Assembly (NCBI GenBank): GCA_025452255.1
Contig: CP104974.1
Span: 3,574,156 to 3,638,155, forward strand
Length of the DNA: 64,000 nt
From: Devosia sp. A8/3-2
GTDB taxonomy: Bacteria; Pseudomonadota; Alphaproteobacteria; Rhizobiales; Devosiaceae
Direction of reading: 5' to 3'
The notes below the pieces were generated by a model. That model was not told the origin of the DNA. It saw nothing but the letters and a program-made list of their open reading frames with translations, and ran no database searches. The position numbers and the translations under genes are program-made. Shown here in pieces: positions 29,434 to 40,589 of the stretch. Position 1 is the stretch's first letter. Every line of letters begins with the position of its first letter.

Positions 29434-30496
29434 TTATGTGGGGCTATGCCGAGCCAGCGCCCTGATCACCTGCTTGGCTGTCACCCGGCCGATCTGGCGG
29501 CCGTCATCGTCCAGCACGCCGACCCATTCATGTTCGGCAAACAGCGGCAGCACATCTTCGCACCGCGCGTTCATCGGAACCGAGTATTCGCAGAGCTCGA
29601 CATCGCCGCGCTCCATGATGGAGCGGACATGGATGGCGCGGGCCTTGTTCACTTCGCGGACGAATTCCTCGATATGGGCATTGGCGGGCTTGAGTACAAT
29701 TTCCTCAGGTTTTCCAACCTGTTGCACCGCGCCGTCTTTCAGCACGGCGATGCGATTGCCGATCTTGAGCGCCTCGTCGAAGTCGTGCGTGATGAACAGA
29801 ATGGTCTTGTTGAGGGTCTGCTGCAGCTCGATCAACTGGTCCTGCATGCCCGAGCGGATCAGGGGATCGAGCGCGGAGAAAGCCTCGTCCATCAAGATGA
29901 TATCGGTGTCCATGGCCAGTGCCCGGGCGAGGCCGACGCGCTGTTGCTGGCCGCCGGAGAGCTGGCGGGTGCGGCTGTTTTCGTAGCCGGACAAGCCCAC
30001 CGTTGCGATCCATTTGGCGGCTTTTTCCAGCCGTTCTTCGTGGCCGACGCCACGGACTTCCGGGCCATAAGCGACATTGTCGATGACCGAACGATGCGGC
30101 AACAGCCCGAATTTCTGGAACACCATCGCCACCTTGGTGCGGCGGTATTTGCGTAACTCGTCGAGGCTTAATGCTAACACACTGTTACCCTCGACGACGA
30201 TTTCACCCGCTGTCGGCTCGATCAGGCGGTTCACGTGGCGGATGAGGGTCGACTTGCCCGATCCCGACAGCCCCATAACCACAAAAATCTGTCCCCGCTC
30301 GATATCGAGGCAGAAACATTGTCGAGGCCGACGACGTGGTCGGTTTCTGGCCTCGGACTTCGTCCTTGGACTTGCCCGACTGGAGCAACGCCAAAGCCGC
30401 TTGCGGGTTGCTGCCGAAAATCTTGGTGACGCCGCGCATGGCGATCGCCAGATCGGTCGTGGTTTCGCTTTGAAGCATGGATGTCATGGCGTTCAT
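29434..30496 (-). CDS. proV: Glycine betaine/proline ABC transporter ATPase ProV (two indels)
   Basis: About 352 residues. The ATPase has Walker A MGLSGSGKSTLIRHVN, signature LSGGQQQRVGLAR, Walker B DIILMDEAFSALDPLIR, and a C-terminal CBS-like part with ILKP-type linker (VLKPANAHIEEFVREVNKA) that senses ionic strength in this family. Two +2 changes near 30352 and 30330 disturb the segment before Walker A; both are at CGAA/TTCG contexts. Its ATG overlaps the stop of proW (ATGA). Confidence 0.88.
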
Positions 30497-31365
30497 TTAT
30501 CTGGCCTCCGCCAGCCGATGCGGCCCTGAAGCTGTTTGCCGAAAGATTGGGTGATGCGGTCGAAGACGATGGCGAGGGCAACAATGCCGAGCCCCGCGAA
30601 AAGGCCGCGGCTGACTTCGAGCCGGCCAATGCCCTGCAAGACCTGATAGCCCAGACCACCGGCGCCGATCATCGAGGCGATGACGACCATGGAAAGCGCC
30701 ATCATCGTGGTCTGGTTGATGCCGGCCGAGATGGTGGGCAGCGCCAAGGGGATTTGCACGCCGAACAGGCGCTGGGTGGGATTGGTGCCAAAGGCGCGGC
30801 TGGCTTCCATCACCGCTGGATCGACCGAGCGCAGGCCCAGATCGGTCAGCCGCACCAGAGGCGGGGCGGCATAGACGATGGTGGCGATGAGCGCGGGGAT
30901 TTTGCCGGGACCAAAGATCATCACCGTGGGGATGAGATAGACGAAGCTGGGCAGTGTCTGCATCAGGTCGAGCACCGGAGTGATGAGCTGACGCACCCGC
31001 GCCGAGCGCGACATGGAAACGCCCACCGGAATGGACACCACAATGGCGGTGATGGTGGCGGCGAGCATCAGGGCCATGGTGGTCATGGCGTCCTTCCACA
31101 GCTCCATCACGCCGAGGAACAGCAGCGAAAACAGCACGATGACAGGCAATTTCCAGCTGCGCGAGGCGAGCCGTGCAATGCCGGTGAGAATGGCCACGAT
31201 CAGCCACCATGGGGTGGAAATCAGCAGATCTTCGATGGCCTTGAGCAGCATGAGCAGCGGATAGGCGGCGGCCTCGAAGCCATCGCCCCAATTGCGCACG
31301 ACCCAATTGAGGCCGTCGTCGATCGCCCGGCGCAAGGGCTTGGTATCAATCAATTGCGGAAACAA
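30493..31365 (-). CDS. proW: Glycine betaine/proline ABC transporter permease ProW
   Basis: Intact, 290 residues, with about seven membrane segments and the BPD_transp_1 EAA-type loop (EASRAFGTNPTQRLFGVQIP). TLPSFVYLIPTVMIFGPG and MALSMVVIASMIGAGGLG are typical of ProW/OpuAB. The frame opens with TTG at 31365 (MFPQLIDTKPL), and no ATG or in-frame GTG precedes it. It lies between proX and proV and is coupled to proV. Confidence 0.9.
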   Translation of the reverse strand: MFPQLIDTKPLRRAIDDGLNWVVRNWGDGFEAAAYPLLMLLKAIEDLLISTPWWLIVAILTGIARLASRSWKLPVIVLFSLLFLGVMELWKDAMTTMALMLAATITAIVVSIPVGVSMSRSARVRQLITPVLDLMQTLPSFVYLIPTVMIFGPGKIPALIATIVYAAPPLVRLTDLGLRSVDPAVMEASRAFGTNPTQRLFGVQIPLALPTISAGINQTTMMALSMVVIASMIGAGGLGYQVLQGIGRLEVSRGLFAGLGIVALAIVFDRITQSFGKQLQGRIGWRRPDK

Positions 31366-31513
31366 GGTTTGTCACTTTCTTCTGGCCCGAAAGGGGCAAA
31401 TTTGTTCAGCACGATCCCGAAGGGCGCCGGAGAGGCACGCTTGGGGATCACGCGGAAAACGGCCGGACTGAAGTCCGGCCGCAGAGTTCATGTCGATGAG
31501 AGTGGCTCGCCCT

Positions 31514-32537
31514 TTAGAGGCTTGCCTTGACCTTTTCGGCGACCTCGGGGAAACCCAGCTGGTCCACAGATCTTCCTTGGTTTTGAGGAAGTTTTCGGCG
31601 GTGGCGGCTGCGTCGGCTCGGTTTTCGTCGCCATAGACCAGCAATTCGCTGATTTCGGCATTGGTCAGGCCGACCTTGGAGAAATACTCAGCCACATTGG
31701 GCGCTTCTTCGCTGAGCCAGTGGCGGCCCCCACGATTGCGGGCGAGGACGGATAGGCGGTGACGCCGGCCGGCTCGTCGCAATCAGGATCGGTATTGCAG
31801 GCATAGACTTCAGGCTTGGCCTCGCCCATGTCGAGCGCCACGGCGTCGAATTTGCCGAGGATCGCGGTGGGACCCCAATAATAGAACAGGATGGGCTCTT
31901 CGCGGGTGAACGCACGGGCAATAGAGGCGTCGAGGGCGCCGCCCGAGCCGGGCGAGAACAGGGTCCATGCGCCGCTCATGTCATAGGCGTCGAACAGGGC
32001 CGTGGTGGCCAATTCGCAACCCCAGCCCGGCGGGCAGGAATAGAGGCGGCCTTTGCCCGAATCCTCTGGATCGGGGAAAACGCTGGGATTGGCGATGGCC
32101 GTCTCGGCGCTGACGATCTCGGGATGGGCTTCTCGGGTGTAGCGCGGAATGAACCAGCCCTCGATCGTGCCATCGGTGATGGCCTCGCCCAGCTTGGTCA
32201 CCGAGCCATCGGCCGTGGCGCTATCCCATTGGTCTTGTACGGTGCTGGTCCACAGCTCGGGCGCCACAGCGGGCGAACCGCGCGTCACCATGGAGCTGGT
32301 GGTGGGCACTGTATCGCCGGTAACGATGGCAACATCGCATTCGAAACCGGCTTCCAGAATTTTTGCATGGATGTGAGCCAAGGCGGCCGCGGAGGGCCAG
32401 GTCATCTCGGCAATGTCGATGGTGCGGTCGGTGCCACAGGCAGCTTCAGCGCTATCCTGAGCAATGGCAGGAACACTAATCGCAGACAAAAAGGCAAATG
32501 CGATCGCGGCGGCAATGCCACCGGATTTCAATATCAT
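31514..32537 (-). CDS. proX: Glycine betaine/proline-binding protein ProX (two indels)
   Basis: About 340 residues. A signal peptide (MILKSGGIAAAIAFAFLSAI) is cleaved near AIAQ. The OpuAC-type domain shows IDIAEMTWPSAAALAHIHAK, aromatic ligand-cage residues in ELWTSTVQDQWD and ILFYYWGPTAILGKFD, and a disulfide-type pair in YACNTDPDCDEP. Indels near 31725 (ACCTGG reads ACTGG) and 31553 (C run). The corrected end is EVAEKVKASL at the TAA at 31514. AGGAGACGACCTG precedes the ATG. First gene of proX-W-V. Confidence 0.88.
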
Positions 32538-32588
32538 CAGGTCGTCTCCTGGATTTATGTGATGGCCGGACCATAGGGAGGCAGTCAC

Positions 32589-33139
32589 GGTGTGTCAAAT
32601 CAGGCAATACTTGATAGTTTAAAGCAGAAGCGGCGCGCCACTTCTTGCAAGATCAACTATTGGAGCCACATTTGATATTTTAAGCGCACCCTCATGTTCT
32701 TCCAAACAGGCGAACATGCCGATTGATTTGCTATCGGAAGCAAAAAATAATTTGCGTCACTGAAACGCCGCAAATCTGCCGAGGTTGGGTTTTGGCGTGG
32801 AATGGCGAATGGAGGCACAGCCCACAGCGCTGTCCTTGGACCTGCCCCGAGGACCCCTTTATCGCTTGTGCCGTGTTGAGAATGGCCCTCGGGTCAGGCC
32901 CGAGGGAGATGCGGTGGGTGCGGAGAGTTTGGTGCCGACTGCGGCGAGCGAAAGGGATGCAGCGGCGAAGTTGATGGCTCTGGGGAGGCTAAGCGGGTCA
33001 CCAAAGGTGGAGCAGACACCGGTTCTCCCTCGGGCTTGACCCGAGGGCCTCTCGTCGCTGTGCCGTAGTGAAAGTGGCCCTCGGGTCGAGCCCGAGGGGG
33101 AAGTGGTAGGTGGGGGTTATTGGGGCAAGACCCCAGCCC
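32589..33139. repeat. Gene-free region with palindromic repeats
   Basis: About 550 bases without a convincing gene. It contains three copies of a 21-bp palindrome of form CCCTCGGG-N5-CCCGAGGG at 32886-32906, 33027-33047 and 33078-33098. A divergent copy surrounds 32843. The last two are an inverted pair. The left 120 bases, AT-rich, must contain the proX promoter. Confidence 0.75.
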
Positions 33140-34455
33140 TTAGGCGCCGGTTACCCGCCAGACGACATCGCCCACATCGTCGGCAACCAGCAGGCTGCCG
33201 TCGGCGGCCGTGGTCACGCCTACGGGGCGGCCATAGGAGGTTTTTTCGTCGGGGGCGAGGAAGCCGCTGAGCAGTTCGACCGGATTGCCGGTGGGGCGGC
33301 CATCGACGAAGGGGACGAGGATGACTTTGTAGCCGCTGAGGATGCTGCGGTTCCGGGAGCCGTGCTGGCCGATGGCCATGCCTTCGGGAATGCCCGGCAA
33401 GGTGCCCGCCGGAACCCAGCAGAGGCCCAGCGAAGCGGTGTGCCCGCCCGGGGCGTAGTCAGGGGTGAGGGCTTTGGCGACGAGAGCCGCGTCCCGGGGC
33501 ACACGGTCATCGACGGTCTGGCCCCAATAGCAATAGGGCCAGCCATAGAAGCCACCATCCTTGACCGAGGTGAGATAATCGGGCGGGGTTTCGTCGCCGA
33601 TGCCGTCGCGTTCATTGACCACGGTGTGCAAGGCGCCGGTTGTCGGCTCGAAGGCCGAGCCGACCGGATTGCGCAGGCCCGAGGCGAAGATGCGGCTTTT
33701 GCCGGTCACCAGATCCAGTTCGTGGATGGCGGCGCGGTTCTCTTCCTCTTCCATGCCGTTTTCGGCGATATTGCTCTGCGAGCCGACGCCGATGAACAGC
33801 TTGGTGCCGTCGGGGCTGGCGAGCAGGCTGCGCGTCCAGTGGCCGCCGGGCTTGAGATCGAGCAGCTTGCGGCCCGGCGCGGTGATGCGCGTTTCGCCGG
33901 AAACATAGGGGAAAGCTACGACGCCATCGGTGTTGCCGACATAGAATGTGTCGCCCACCGGGGCCATGCCGAAGGGCTGGCTCAGGTTTTCGAGGAAGAT
34001 TTCGCGGGTTTCGGGCACGCCATCCCCATCGGCATCGCGCAAGAGGGTAATGCGGTTGGCGTTGATTTCGAGCGCCCCGACCCGACGCATGACGCGATTG
34101 CAGGAACCAATCGACCACACCCTTGACCTGCTGCGGCAGCGAGGCGGATTCGGCGACCAGCACATCGCCATTGGGCAGGACATAAATCCAGCGGGGATGG
34201 ATCAGCTTGGAGGCAAAGGCGGTAACCGCCAACCCCTTGGCAACGCTTGGCTTGTGGCCGGGCTGCCAACCCATAGCCTTGGGCGTCTTCATGACCGGCA
34301 GGCTGCCCTGCGATACGGCGGCGGGAATGGCTGGATTGGTGCCCATGGCGGCTGGCAGGTTGACGCTGTTGCAGGCTGCGGCCGCGCAGATACCAGACGA
34401 TGCCTGCGATCAGTATGACCAAGACGACAAGGACAAGAAAACTGTTCCCAGTCAT
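33140..34455 (-). CDS. Sorbosone dehydrogenase family (PQQ-type beta-propeller) protein, two indels
   Basis: About 438 residues. An N-terminal membrane anchor (FLVLVVLVILIAGIVWYL) precedes a GSDH/sorbosone dehydrogenase six-bladed propeller with PRWIYVLPNGDVLVAES, LRDADGDGVPETREIF, GSQSNIAENG, ASGLRNPVGSAFEP and GFYGWPYCYWGQ. The family oxidises sugars or aldehydes with PQQ in the periplasm; substrate here unknown. Extra bases near 34385 and 34105 break the frame. The ATG at 34455 follows GGGAGAAACGTCT. The gene is flanked on both sides by the same paired palindromes. Confidence 0.8.
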
Positions 34456-34635
34456 AGACGTTTCTCCCGGGGGCGGATTGATGCCCGATTTGTTTTTTGA
34501 TGCGGTGAGCGCATGAGCGACAGCTCCGAGGCAGGAATAGCTTTTTGCCACTCCACGCGGGTTACGTCCACGGGAAATCGGGGGATTGGGAGTGACATCG
34601 TGGATTGGGGCTGGTGCCTTCAACAATCACGATCT

Positions 34636-34717
34636 CCCTCGGGCTTGACCCGAGGGCCAGCCAGGTTAGCGACAGGATTGTGCTTGGGGCGAATGGCCCT
34701 CGGGTCGAGCCCGAGGG
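34636..34717. repeat. Inverted pair of CCCTCGGG palindromes
   Basis: CCCTCGGG-N5-CCCGAGGG units at 34636-34656 and 34697-34717, the same element and pairing as at 33027-33098. Located between the sorbosone-dehydrogenase-like gene and the Avi_7169-type gene. Confidence 0.8.
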
Positions 34718-34762
34718 AGAATTGTGCCGAGGAGAGATTTTGGGGGGTGATGCTGACTGGAC

Positions 34763-35364
34763 TTATTGAGCCGGGGTCGGCTCTGCCCAGCGACAGCATC
34801 AGGCGATTGGCCCAGTTGAAGAAGGCCGAGGTGGAGATGACGTCGGCAATTTCGAAATCATCGAGGCCATTGGCGCGCAATTGGGCGATTTCGGTTTCGC
34901 CGAAACGCGAGGGCGTATCGGTGAGGGCGACGGCAGCGGTTTTGACGCTGTTCCACCGTTCGCCGAGATCAGCGCCCGAAGCCGTCATCGAGCAGCCGCT
35001 GCACGTCGTCGCGGCGCTTGGAATGGGTCGAGGCGAAGCGCGAATGCACGGAGGCGCAGAAGATGCAGCCATTATGGCGTGAGGTGGCTGTGGCCGAAAG
35101 TTCCCGCTCGGCGCGGGGCAGGCCGCCATTGGGATTGTAGAAGATGTCCTTATCGGCCTTGGTGCGGGCTTCGAGCACTTCGGGATCGCGCGCCAGCAGC
35201 ATGAAATAGGGCGATTTGGCGCGGGAGGCATCGACGAGGCCCGCCCATTGGCGGTCGGTCAGTTCCGGCTCGGTGAGCGGCTCGAGCCGGGGACCCAGCC
35301 CAGCTCGGCCTCGGGTGAAGGCGACGGGCGGCACATTATCCGGGTGAGAAATCGTTGTGGTCAT
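34763..35364 (-). CDS. Alkylhydroperoxidase-domain protein, Avi_7169 family-like (two indels)
   Basis: About 199 residues of the AhpD/CMD fold. The redox motif is HNGCIFCASVHSRFAS, i.e. CxxC followed by His, as in AhpD proteins. Family-like regions are ELTDRQWAGLVDASRAKSPY and DFEIADVISTSAFFNWANRL. Indels: an extra G near 34978, and near 34782 CGAG reads CAGAG. With the second corrected, the protein ends LGEPTPAQ at the TAA at 34763; uncorrected, it runs falsely into the repeat. It is the last gene of the KPN_01854-type operon. The substrate of the peroxidase is unknown. Confidence 0.8.
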
Positions 35365-35374
35365 CGTGTGTTCC

Positions 35375-36018
35375 TCAGGAATTGGCTGATGCCGCGAGGG
35401 CCCGGGTGAAGGTTGCGGCGGTGTCGCTGGCGGAGGCGGCGAGCGCGGTCAGGCCTTCTGACCAGCGCACCTGGAAGGCGAGATAGGCGACCAGCTGGGA
35501 CAGAGTGACGATGCCGTCATTGCTCCAGCCGGCGTCGAGCAGGGTTTGCAGGGCCTGCCGGCTCGCGTCGCGGGGGCGGAAGACGAGCAGGTGGGCGTGC
35601 TCCAAGGCCGCCGATAGCTTGGCGCTGAGAAACTGGCGGCTGTCCCGGGCCACGGCGTAGTGCAGACCGGGAGTATTTTCAGAGATGAGCGGACCGGCGG
35701 GGTAATCGCCATAGGGCCCCTGCACTGCTCCGCGCTCGGTTTCAGTGGCGACGATAACGGCGAGGGCCGGGCCGCCTTCGAGCAGGGTCAGGCGGTGAAT
35801 ATAATGGTCGGTCAGCCCCAATTGGCTGTGGAGGCCGGCCACGAAGCCGGCGATGGCGAAGCGTTCGAGGGAGGAGACTGCGCTGGTGTCGTGGGGGAGA
35901 ACAACGCGTCATAGGCTTTCTGCACGTTTTCGCGCGCAGTTTCGCGATGGCGGCGGATCTGGTCGAGGCGCGAGCCGGGCGTGATGGAGAGCAATTGATC
36001 GATCAGGTCGGCACCCAT
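35375..36018 (-). CDS. CMD-domain protein, Avi_7170 family-like (one indel)
   Basis: About 214 residues. It starts MGADLIDQLLSITPGSRLDQ and has LFRPRD-type and LDAGWSNDGIVTLSQLVAYL patterns of carboxymuconolactone-decarboxylase/AhpD relatives, but no CxxC pair is visible, so it is probably not a peroxidase on its own. One C is lost near 35895. It sits 10 bases before the AhpD-like gene, and the two are probably functional partners. Confidence 0.75.
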
Positions 36019-36048
36019 GGGGAGCTCCTTTCATGGTGAAGACGGATT

Positions 36049-37090
36049 TCAGCCGGCGACGGCAACGCGCGGCAGCTGGGACGTGCGGGTGCGCCAGCCG
36101 AGGGCTGGGGCGACCCGGGTGGCGATGAGTTCGAGCGAGCGCAGGATCAGCTCGTGCGGGGGATCGACGGAATGGACTCGGAAGGAAATGTCGGTGGCGC
36201 GTTCCAGCGTGTCGTCGGCGGCGAGGCTGGTCACGACGTCGGCGACAGTGCCGACATGGGTGTCGAAGGCGCGGATCAGGTCGGTGAGGCTATCGCCATT
36301 GATGATGTGGCCGATGGCGGCGAATTTTTCGGCGATGCGGCGCAGGCCGATATCGGCCCAGTGGAGGGCGGTTTGCTGGTCATCGGCGACGAAGAGGGTG
36401 CGGGAGGCGAGGATGCGGGGTTCGCGGCCGGGTGGGAGGGCGGCGAGGTAGGCGTCGATGATGGGGTGCTGGAGTTCGGCCGGGGTTGCGTTGGGATTGT
36501 CCTTGTCGCGGGGCTGGGTGCGCGAAAGCATGAGGCCGTCGCCGGCCTCCCCTGCCCTGCGGCCGCCATCGACGGAGAAGGTGGCCTGCCAGATGCGGTC
36601 GAGCAGACCCTTGCCTTCGGGATAGAGATGATTGCCGCCGCCGACGTCTTCGCCGGCCAGTGCCTTGCGGACCACGGCCAGATTGGCGGCGTGGATGGGG
36701 CCGCGCTGGGCGCTATCGAGGCCGAAGGCGCCGAATGAGCTGGGCGTGCCGCCGCTGCCGACGCCCAGTTCCGGGCGGCCATTGCTGAGCAGGTCGAAGA
36801 CGGCGGCGTCTTCGGCGACGCGCAGAGGGGCTTCGAGTGGCAGGGTGACGATGCCGGTGCCCGGGCGAATGGTGCGGGTTTGCGCGGCGACATGGGAGAG
36901 GAAGACGAAGGGGGCGGGCAGACCGCCTTCGTCATGGCTGAAATGGTGCTGGGCGACCCGAGGCGGCGTCAAAGCCGTGGCGCTCGGCGGTGACGATTTG
37001 TTCGGTCGCCGGGCGATAGCGCTCGCCGGGATTGGCATCATCGAGGAGGCGGGTGAAAAAGCCGAGGCGTTTGCCATTGTGCCGGGTCAT
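36049..37090 (-). CDS. FMN-dependent luciferase-like monooxygenase, KPN_01858 family-like (one indel)
   Basis: About 347 residues of the bacterial luciferase TIM-barrel family. It starts [18 protein letters not shown], then WVAQHHFSHDEGGLPAPFVF after correction, RPGTGIVTLPLEAPLRVAED, ELGVGSGGTPSSFGAFG and a C-terminal SLELIATRVAPALGW. It would need FMNH2 from a reductase not seen here. The frame breaks near 36965, where CCTGG reads CCTCGG. Its ATG overlaps the stop of the ABC ATPase (ATGA), so it belongs to the transport operon. The imported compound is presumably its substrate. Confidence 0.85.
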
Positions 37091-38738
37091 TGGGCTGCTC
37101 CTGCATAGGATCGGGCGGGTGTCGAGAGGTGCCGGCCGGGGATGGCGGCGATCAGTTCGCGGGTGTAATCGGCGCGCGGCTGGGTGAAGACGGTTTCCAC
37201 AGAGCCGGTTTCTGACGGCGCGGCCAGCCTGCATCACGGTAACGGTGTGGGCCACCCGGCGGACCACGGCGAGATCGTGGGTAACGAAGAGGTAAGTCAG
37301 GCCGAGGCGGTCCTGCAGCGATTGAAGAAGGCGCAGGATTTGGGCTTGGACGGTGACGTCGAGGGCGGAGACGGCTTCGTCGAGCACCAGCACGCGGGGT
37401 TCGAGGATCAGCGCGCGGGCGATGGCAACGCGCTGGCGTTGGCCGCCGGACAGGGCACGGGCGCTGCGGTCCGGGGTGTCGGCTGGGAGGCCGACCCGGT
37501 CGAGCAGGGCTTTGACGCGATCAAGGCGTTCGGCCTTGCCCACGGGCTCGAAATTGCGCAGCGGCTCGCCGATGATCTCAGCGACACTTTGGCGGGGATC
37601 GAGCGAGGCGAAGGGGTTTTGATAGACCAATTGCACGTTGCGGCGGAACTGGCGCAGGGGCTCGCCGGACAAGGCGGTGATCTCGGTGCCCTCGATGATG
37701 ACGCGGCCTGATGTCGGGCGCTGGAAGCCGACGACTGTGCGGGCTGTGGTGGTCTTGCCGGAGCCGGATTCGCCGACAATGGCGTGGGTGGTTCCGGCGG
37801 CGACGGTGAAGGATAGGTCATCGACGGCGCGGAAAGCGTTGCGGCCGGCAACGGGGAAATCTCGGGTCAAGCCGGTAACGGCGATGGCTTCGGGGGTAGC
37901 GGCGGGGGCCGCGCGAAATGCTGCCGGGGCCGGGGATGGCGCGTCGGCAAGCAGGCGCTTGGTGTAGTCGCTGCGCGGGGTGCTCAGCACTGGCGGGCTG
38001 GGCCCTGCTCCTGCACCCGGCCTTGTTTGAGCACAATGATCCGGTCGGCCCGGTCGGCGGCGACGCCGAGGTCGTGGGTGACCAGCAGGACCGAGGTGCC
38101 GAATTCGGCACGCAGTTCATCGATAAGATCGAGAATGCGGCGCTGCACGGTGACGTCGAGCGCGCTGGTGGGCTCGTCGGCAATGAGTAGCGCCGGCCGC
38201 AAGGCAATGGCGATGGCGATCAGCACGCGCTGCTTCATGCCGCCGGAGAGCTCGTGCGGATATTGGCCATAGCGCAATTCGGGCTGATCGAGGCCGACGC
38301 GGACCAGCAATTCAATGACGCGCTGGCGGCGCTCCTTGCCGTCCCTGATGCCATGCAGGCGCAGGATCTCGGCAACCCGGGCGCCAATGGTCAGCACGGG
38401 ATTGAGCGAGGTGCCGGGGTCTTGCGGGACGAGGCTAATGCTCTTGCCGCGGATATTGTCGAGGCGCCGATCGGCCCAATGGGCAATGTCGGTGCCGTTG
38501 AGGCGGATGGCGCCGCGCTCGATTTTGCCATTGTCGGGCAAGAGGCCGATCACGGCCTGAGCCGTGGTGGTCTTGCCCGAACCGGATCTCGCCCACCAGC
38601 GCGACGACTTCTGCCAGCGCCGACGGTGAAGGACACGTCCTGCACCACACGCCGCCAGCCGGCGGCATCGCGATAGGCGATGTTGAGGCCCGTAACGTCG
38701 AGAATGGGCGGGGCGGCGGCAAAGGCCAGCGCGTTCAT
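37087..38738 (-). CDS. Fused double ABC transporter ATPase (DppD-DppF type, four indels)
   Basis: About 550 residues with two peptide-type ATPase domains in one chain. Domain 1: [48 protein letters not shown]. Domain 2: [46 protein letters not shown]. Linker near [17 protein letters not shown]. Indels: 38615 (GGCGAAGTC reads GGCAGAAGTC), 38580 (extra A), about 38000 (one base lost) and 37215 (GTCGAAACC reads GTCAGAAACC). The break at 38000 lies at the domain junction, yet the linker reads in frame once one base is restored, and no start or stop signals separate the halves. Its ATG overlaps the dppC-like stop. Confidence 0.82.
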
Positions 38739-39582
38739 GATGTCCTCCGCAGCGATTGGCTGATGCGATTGGCGGCGAGCACAACAAGGATTACGGCGAG
38801 GCCGGGGAATGCGGTGAGCCACCGGGCCGAAGTCAGATATTTGCGGCCTTCGGAAATGAGCAGGCCCCATTCGGGAATGGGCGGCGGCGCGCCATAGCCG
38901 AGGAAGCCAAGCGTGGAAATGGCGAGAATGGCGGTGCCGAATTGCAGTGCCGCATAGGAAATGATGGTGCCCAGCGAATTGGGCAGGACATGCCGCCACA
39001 GCACGGCGGAGAAGCGGCCGCCGCTGCCGAAGGCGGCCTCGACATAGTCGGCGCGGCGCACGCGGATGACTTCGGAGCGCATGAGGCGGGCAAAGCTGGC
39101 AACGGTGGTGACGCCAACTGCGGCGGCGACATTGATGGTGCCGAAGCCCGGGATGATGATGATCGAAAGTTGCAGCAACAGGCCGGGGATGGAGAGCATG
39201 ACATCGACAAGGCGCATGATGATGTCATCGACCTTGCCGCCGATGGCCCCGGCGAAGAGGCCAAGGGCAGAGCCGCCGAACAGGCCGACGGCCACGGCGA
39301 CGATGGCGCCGGAGAGGGAATTGACCGAGCCATAGATGATGCGCGCCAGCACATCGCGGCCGATTTCGTCGGTGCCGAGCCAATGGGCGGCGTCGGGCGC
39401 CTTGAGCTGGTTGCCGGCAATGCCGATCGTGCCGCTATGGGGGTGAACAGGCCCGGCGCCACGGCCCGAGCCGCAACGATGGCAATCACTGCCCGGGCCG
39501 AGACTAGCGTCAGATCGATATGGCGGAGGCCGCGCAGGCTGATGCGGCCCGGCCGGGCGACGAAGAGATCAAGACTGCTCAT
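38735..39582 (-). CDS. Peptide/nickel-type ABC permease, DppC-like (one indel)
   Basis: About 282 residues. It has [20 protein letters not shown], the EAA loop [20 protein letters not shown] and [19 protein letters not shown], all typical of DppC. One C is lost near 39440 in a C run; the corrected segment reads [20 protein letters not shown]. It overlaps both neighbours by four bases. Confidence 0.87.
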
Positions 39583-40524
39583 GCTGTCGCTCCGATCGAA
39601 CGTTTGAGACGCGGGTCAATCAAGGGGGCGGCCAGATCGACCAGGAGGTTGATGACGACGAAGCCGAAGGCGGCCGAGATCACGATGGCCTGCAGCACGG
39701 CGGTATCCTGATTGCTGACGGCCTGTTCGGTGATGCGGCCGATGCCATTGATGCCGAAGACGGTTTCAGTGACGACGGCGCCGGCCAGCAATTCGCCGAA
39801 CAGCACGCCGGCAATGGTCAGCACAGGCAGCAGCGCATTGCGCAGGACGTGGCGCCACAGCACCCAGAGGCGGCTGGCGCCCTTGGCGCGGGCGACGGCG
39901 ACAAAGGGCTGGGTCTGCACTTCATCGAGGCTGCGAATGAGGATTTGGGCCAGCGGCGCGGCGATGGGGATGGCCAGCGTTGCCACGGGCAGGAGCAGCG
40001 CCCGGAACTCGGATGGGTTGATCACCGGGACCAAGCGGAAGCGGAACGAGAATATCTGGATGAGCATGATGCCCAGCCAGAACACCGGCACGGAGACCAG
40101 CAAAGCCGGCAGCGATACCAGCAGATTGCGCAGCCAGAGCGAAGGGCGCGAGCGTGGCGGCAAAGGCGATGGCACCGGCCAGCAGGACGGCGAAGAACAG
40201 CCCGAGACTGGCAAGACGCAGCGTGGGCGGCAGGTTGGTGGCGAGCAACGAGTTCACCGGCACGCCGGCCTGAATGGAATAGCCGAAGCTGCCTTGCAGG
40301 AAATTCCACAGCGTATTGCCATATTGCGCCCAGATCGGCGCGTCGGCGCCGTAGAGCACGCGGATTTCGGCGATCTGTTCGGCCGAGAGGCCCATTTCGG
40401 GGTTCTGGTATTTGATGAGGAGCGCATCGCCCGGCAGCGCCTGCAACAGCAGGAAGGATGCAGTAAAGGCCAGCAGCAATACAATCGCGGCCTGTCCGAT
40501 CCGGTTCAGCAGATTTCGCGTCAT
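39579..40524 (-). CDS. Peptide/nickel-type ABC permease, DppB-like (one indel)
   Basis: About 314 residues. The N-terminus has AAIVLLLAFTASFLLLQALP and PGDAL; the EAA loop reads ARAKGASRLWVLWRHVLRNA, with FGINGIGRITEQAVSNQD near the end. An extra T near 40140 shifts the frame. Follows the binding-protein gene after a strong hairpin. Confidence 0.87.
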
Positions 40525-40550
40525 CAGCCTATCCCTTTGAAGGTGAGATG

Positions 40551-40580
40551 CCGCCCCCGGCGGAGGAGAGCCGGGGGCGG
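40551..40580. repeat. Strong hairpin after the binding-protein gene
   Basis: CCGCCCCCGGC (40551-40561) pairs perfectly with GCCGGGGGCGG (40570-40580). No T run follows. It probably stabilises the 3' end of the binding-protein mRNA and lowers expression of the downstream permease and enzyme genes. Confidence 0.7.
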
Positions 40581-40589
40581 CGGCGCTGG

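Noticed and set aside
32589-33139. Frames of about 83 codons in the proX upstream region.
   Set aside because: They run through the palindromic repeats and encode their translation; no coding features.
34620-34765. A C-terminal tail of the Avi_7169-type protein encoded by the palindromic repeat.
   Set aside because: Removing one A from CAGAG near 34782 gives LGEPTPAQ and a TAA at 34763, before the repeat. The tail is caused by the error.
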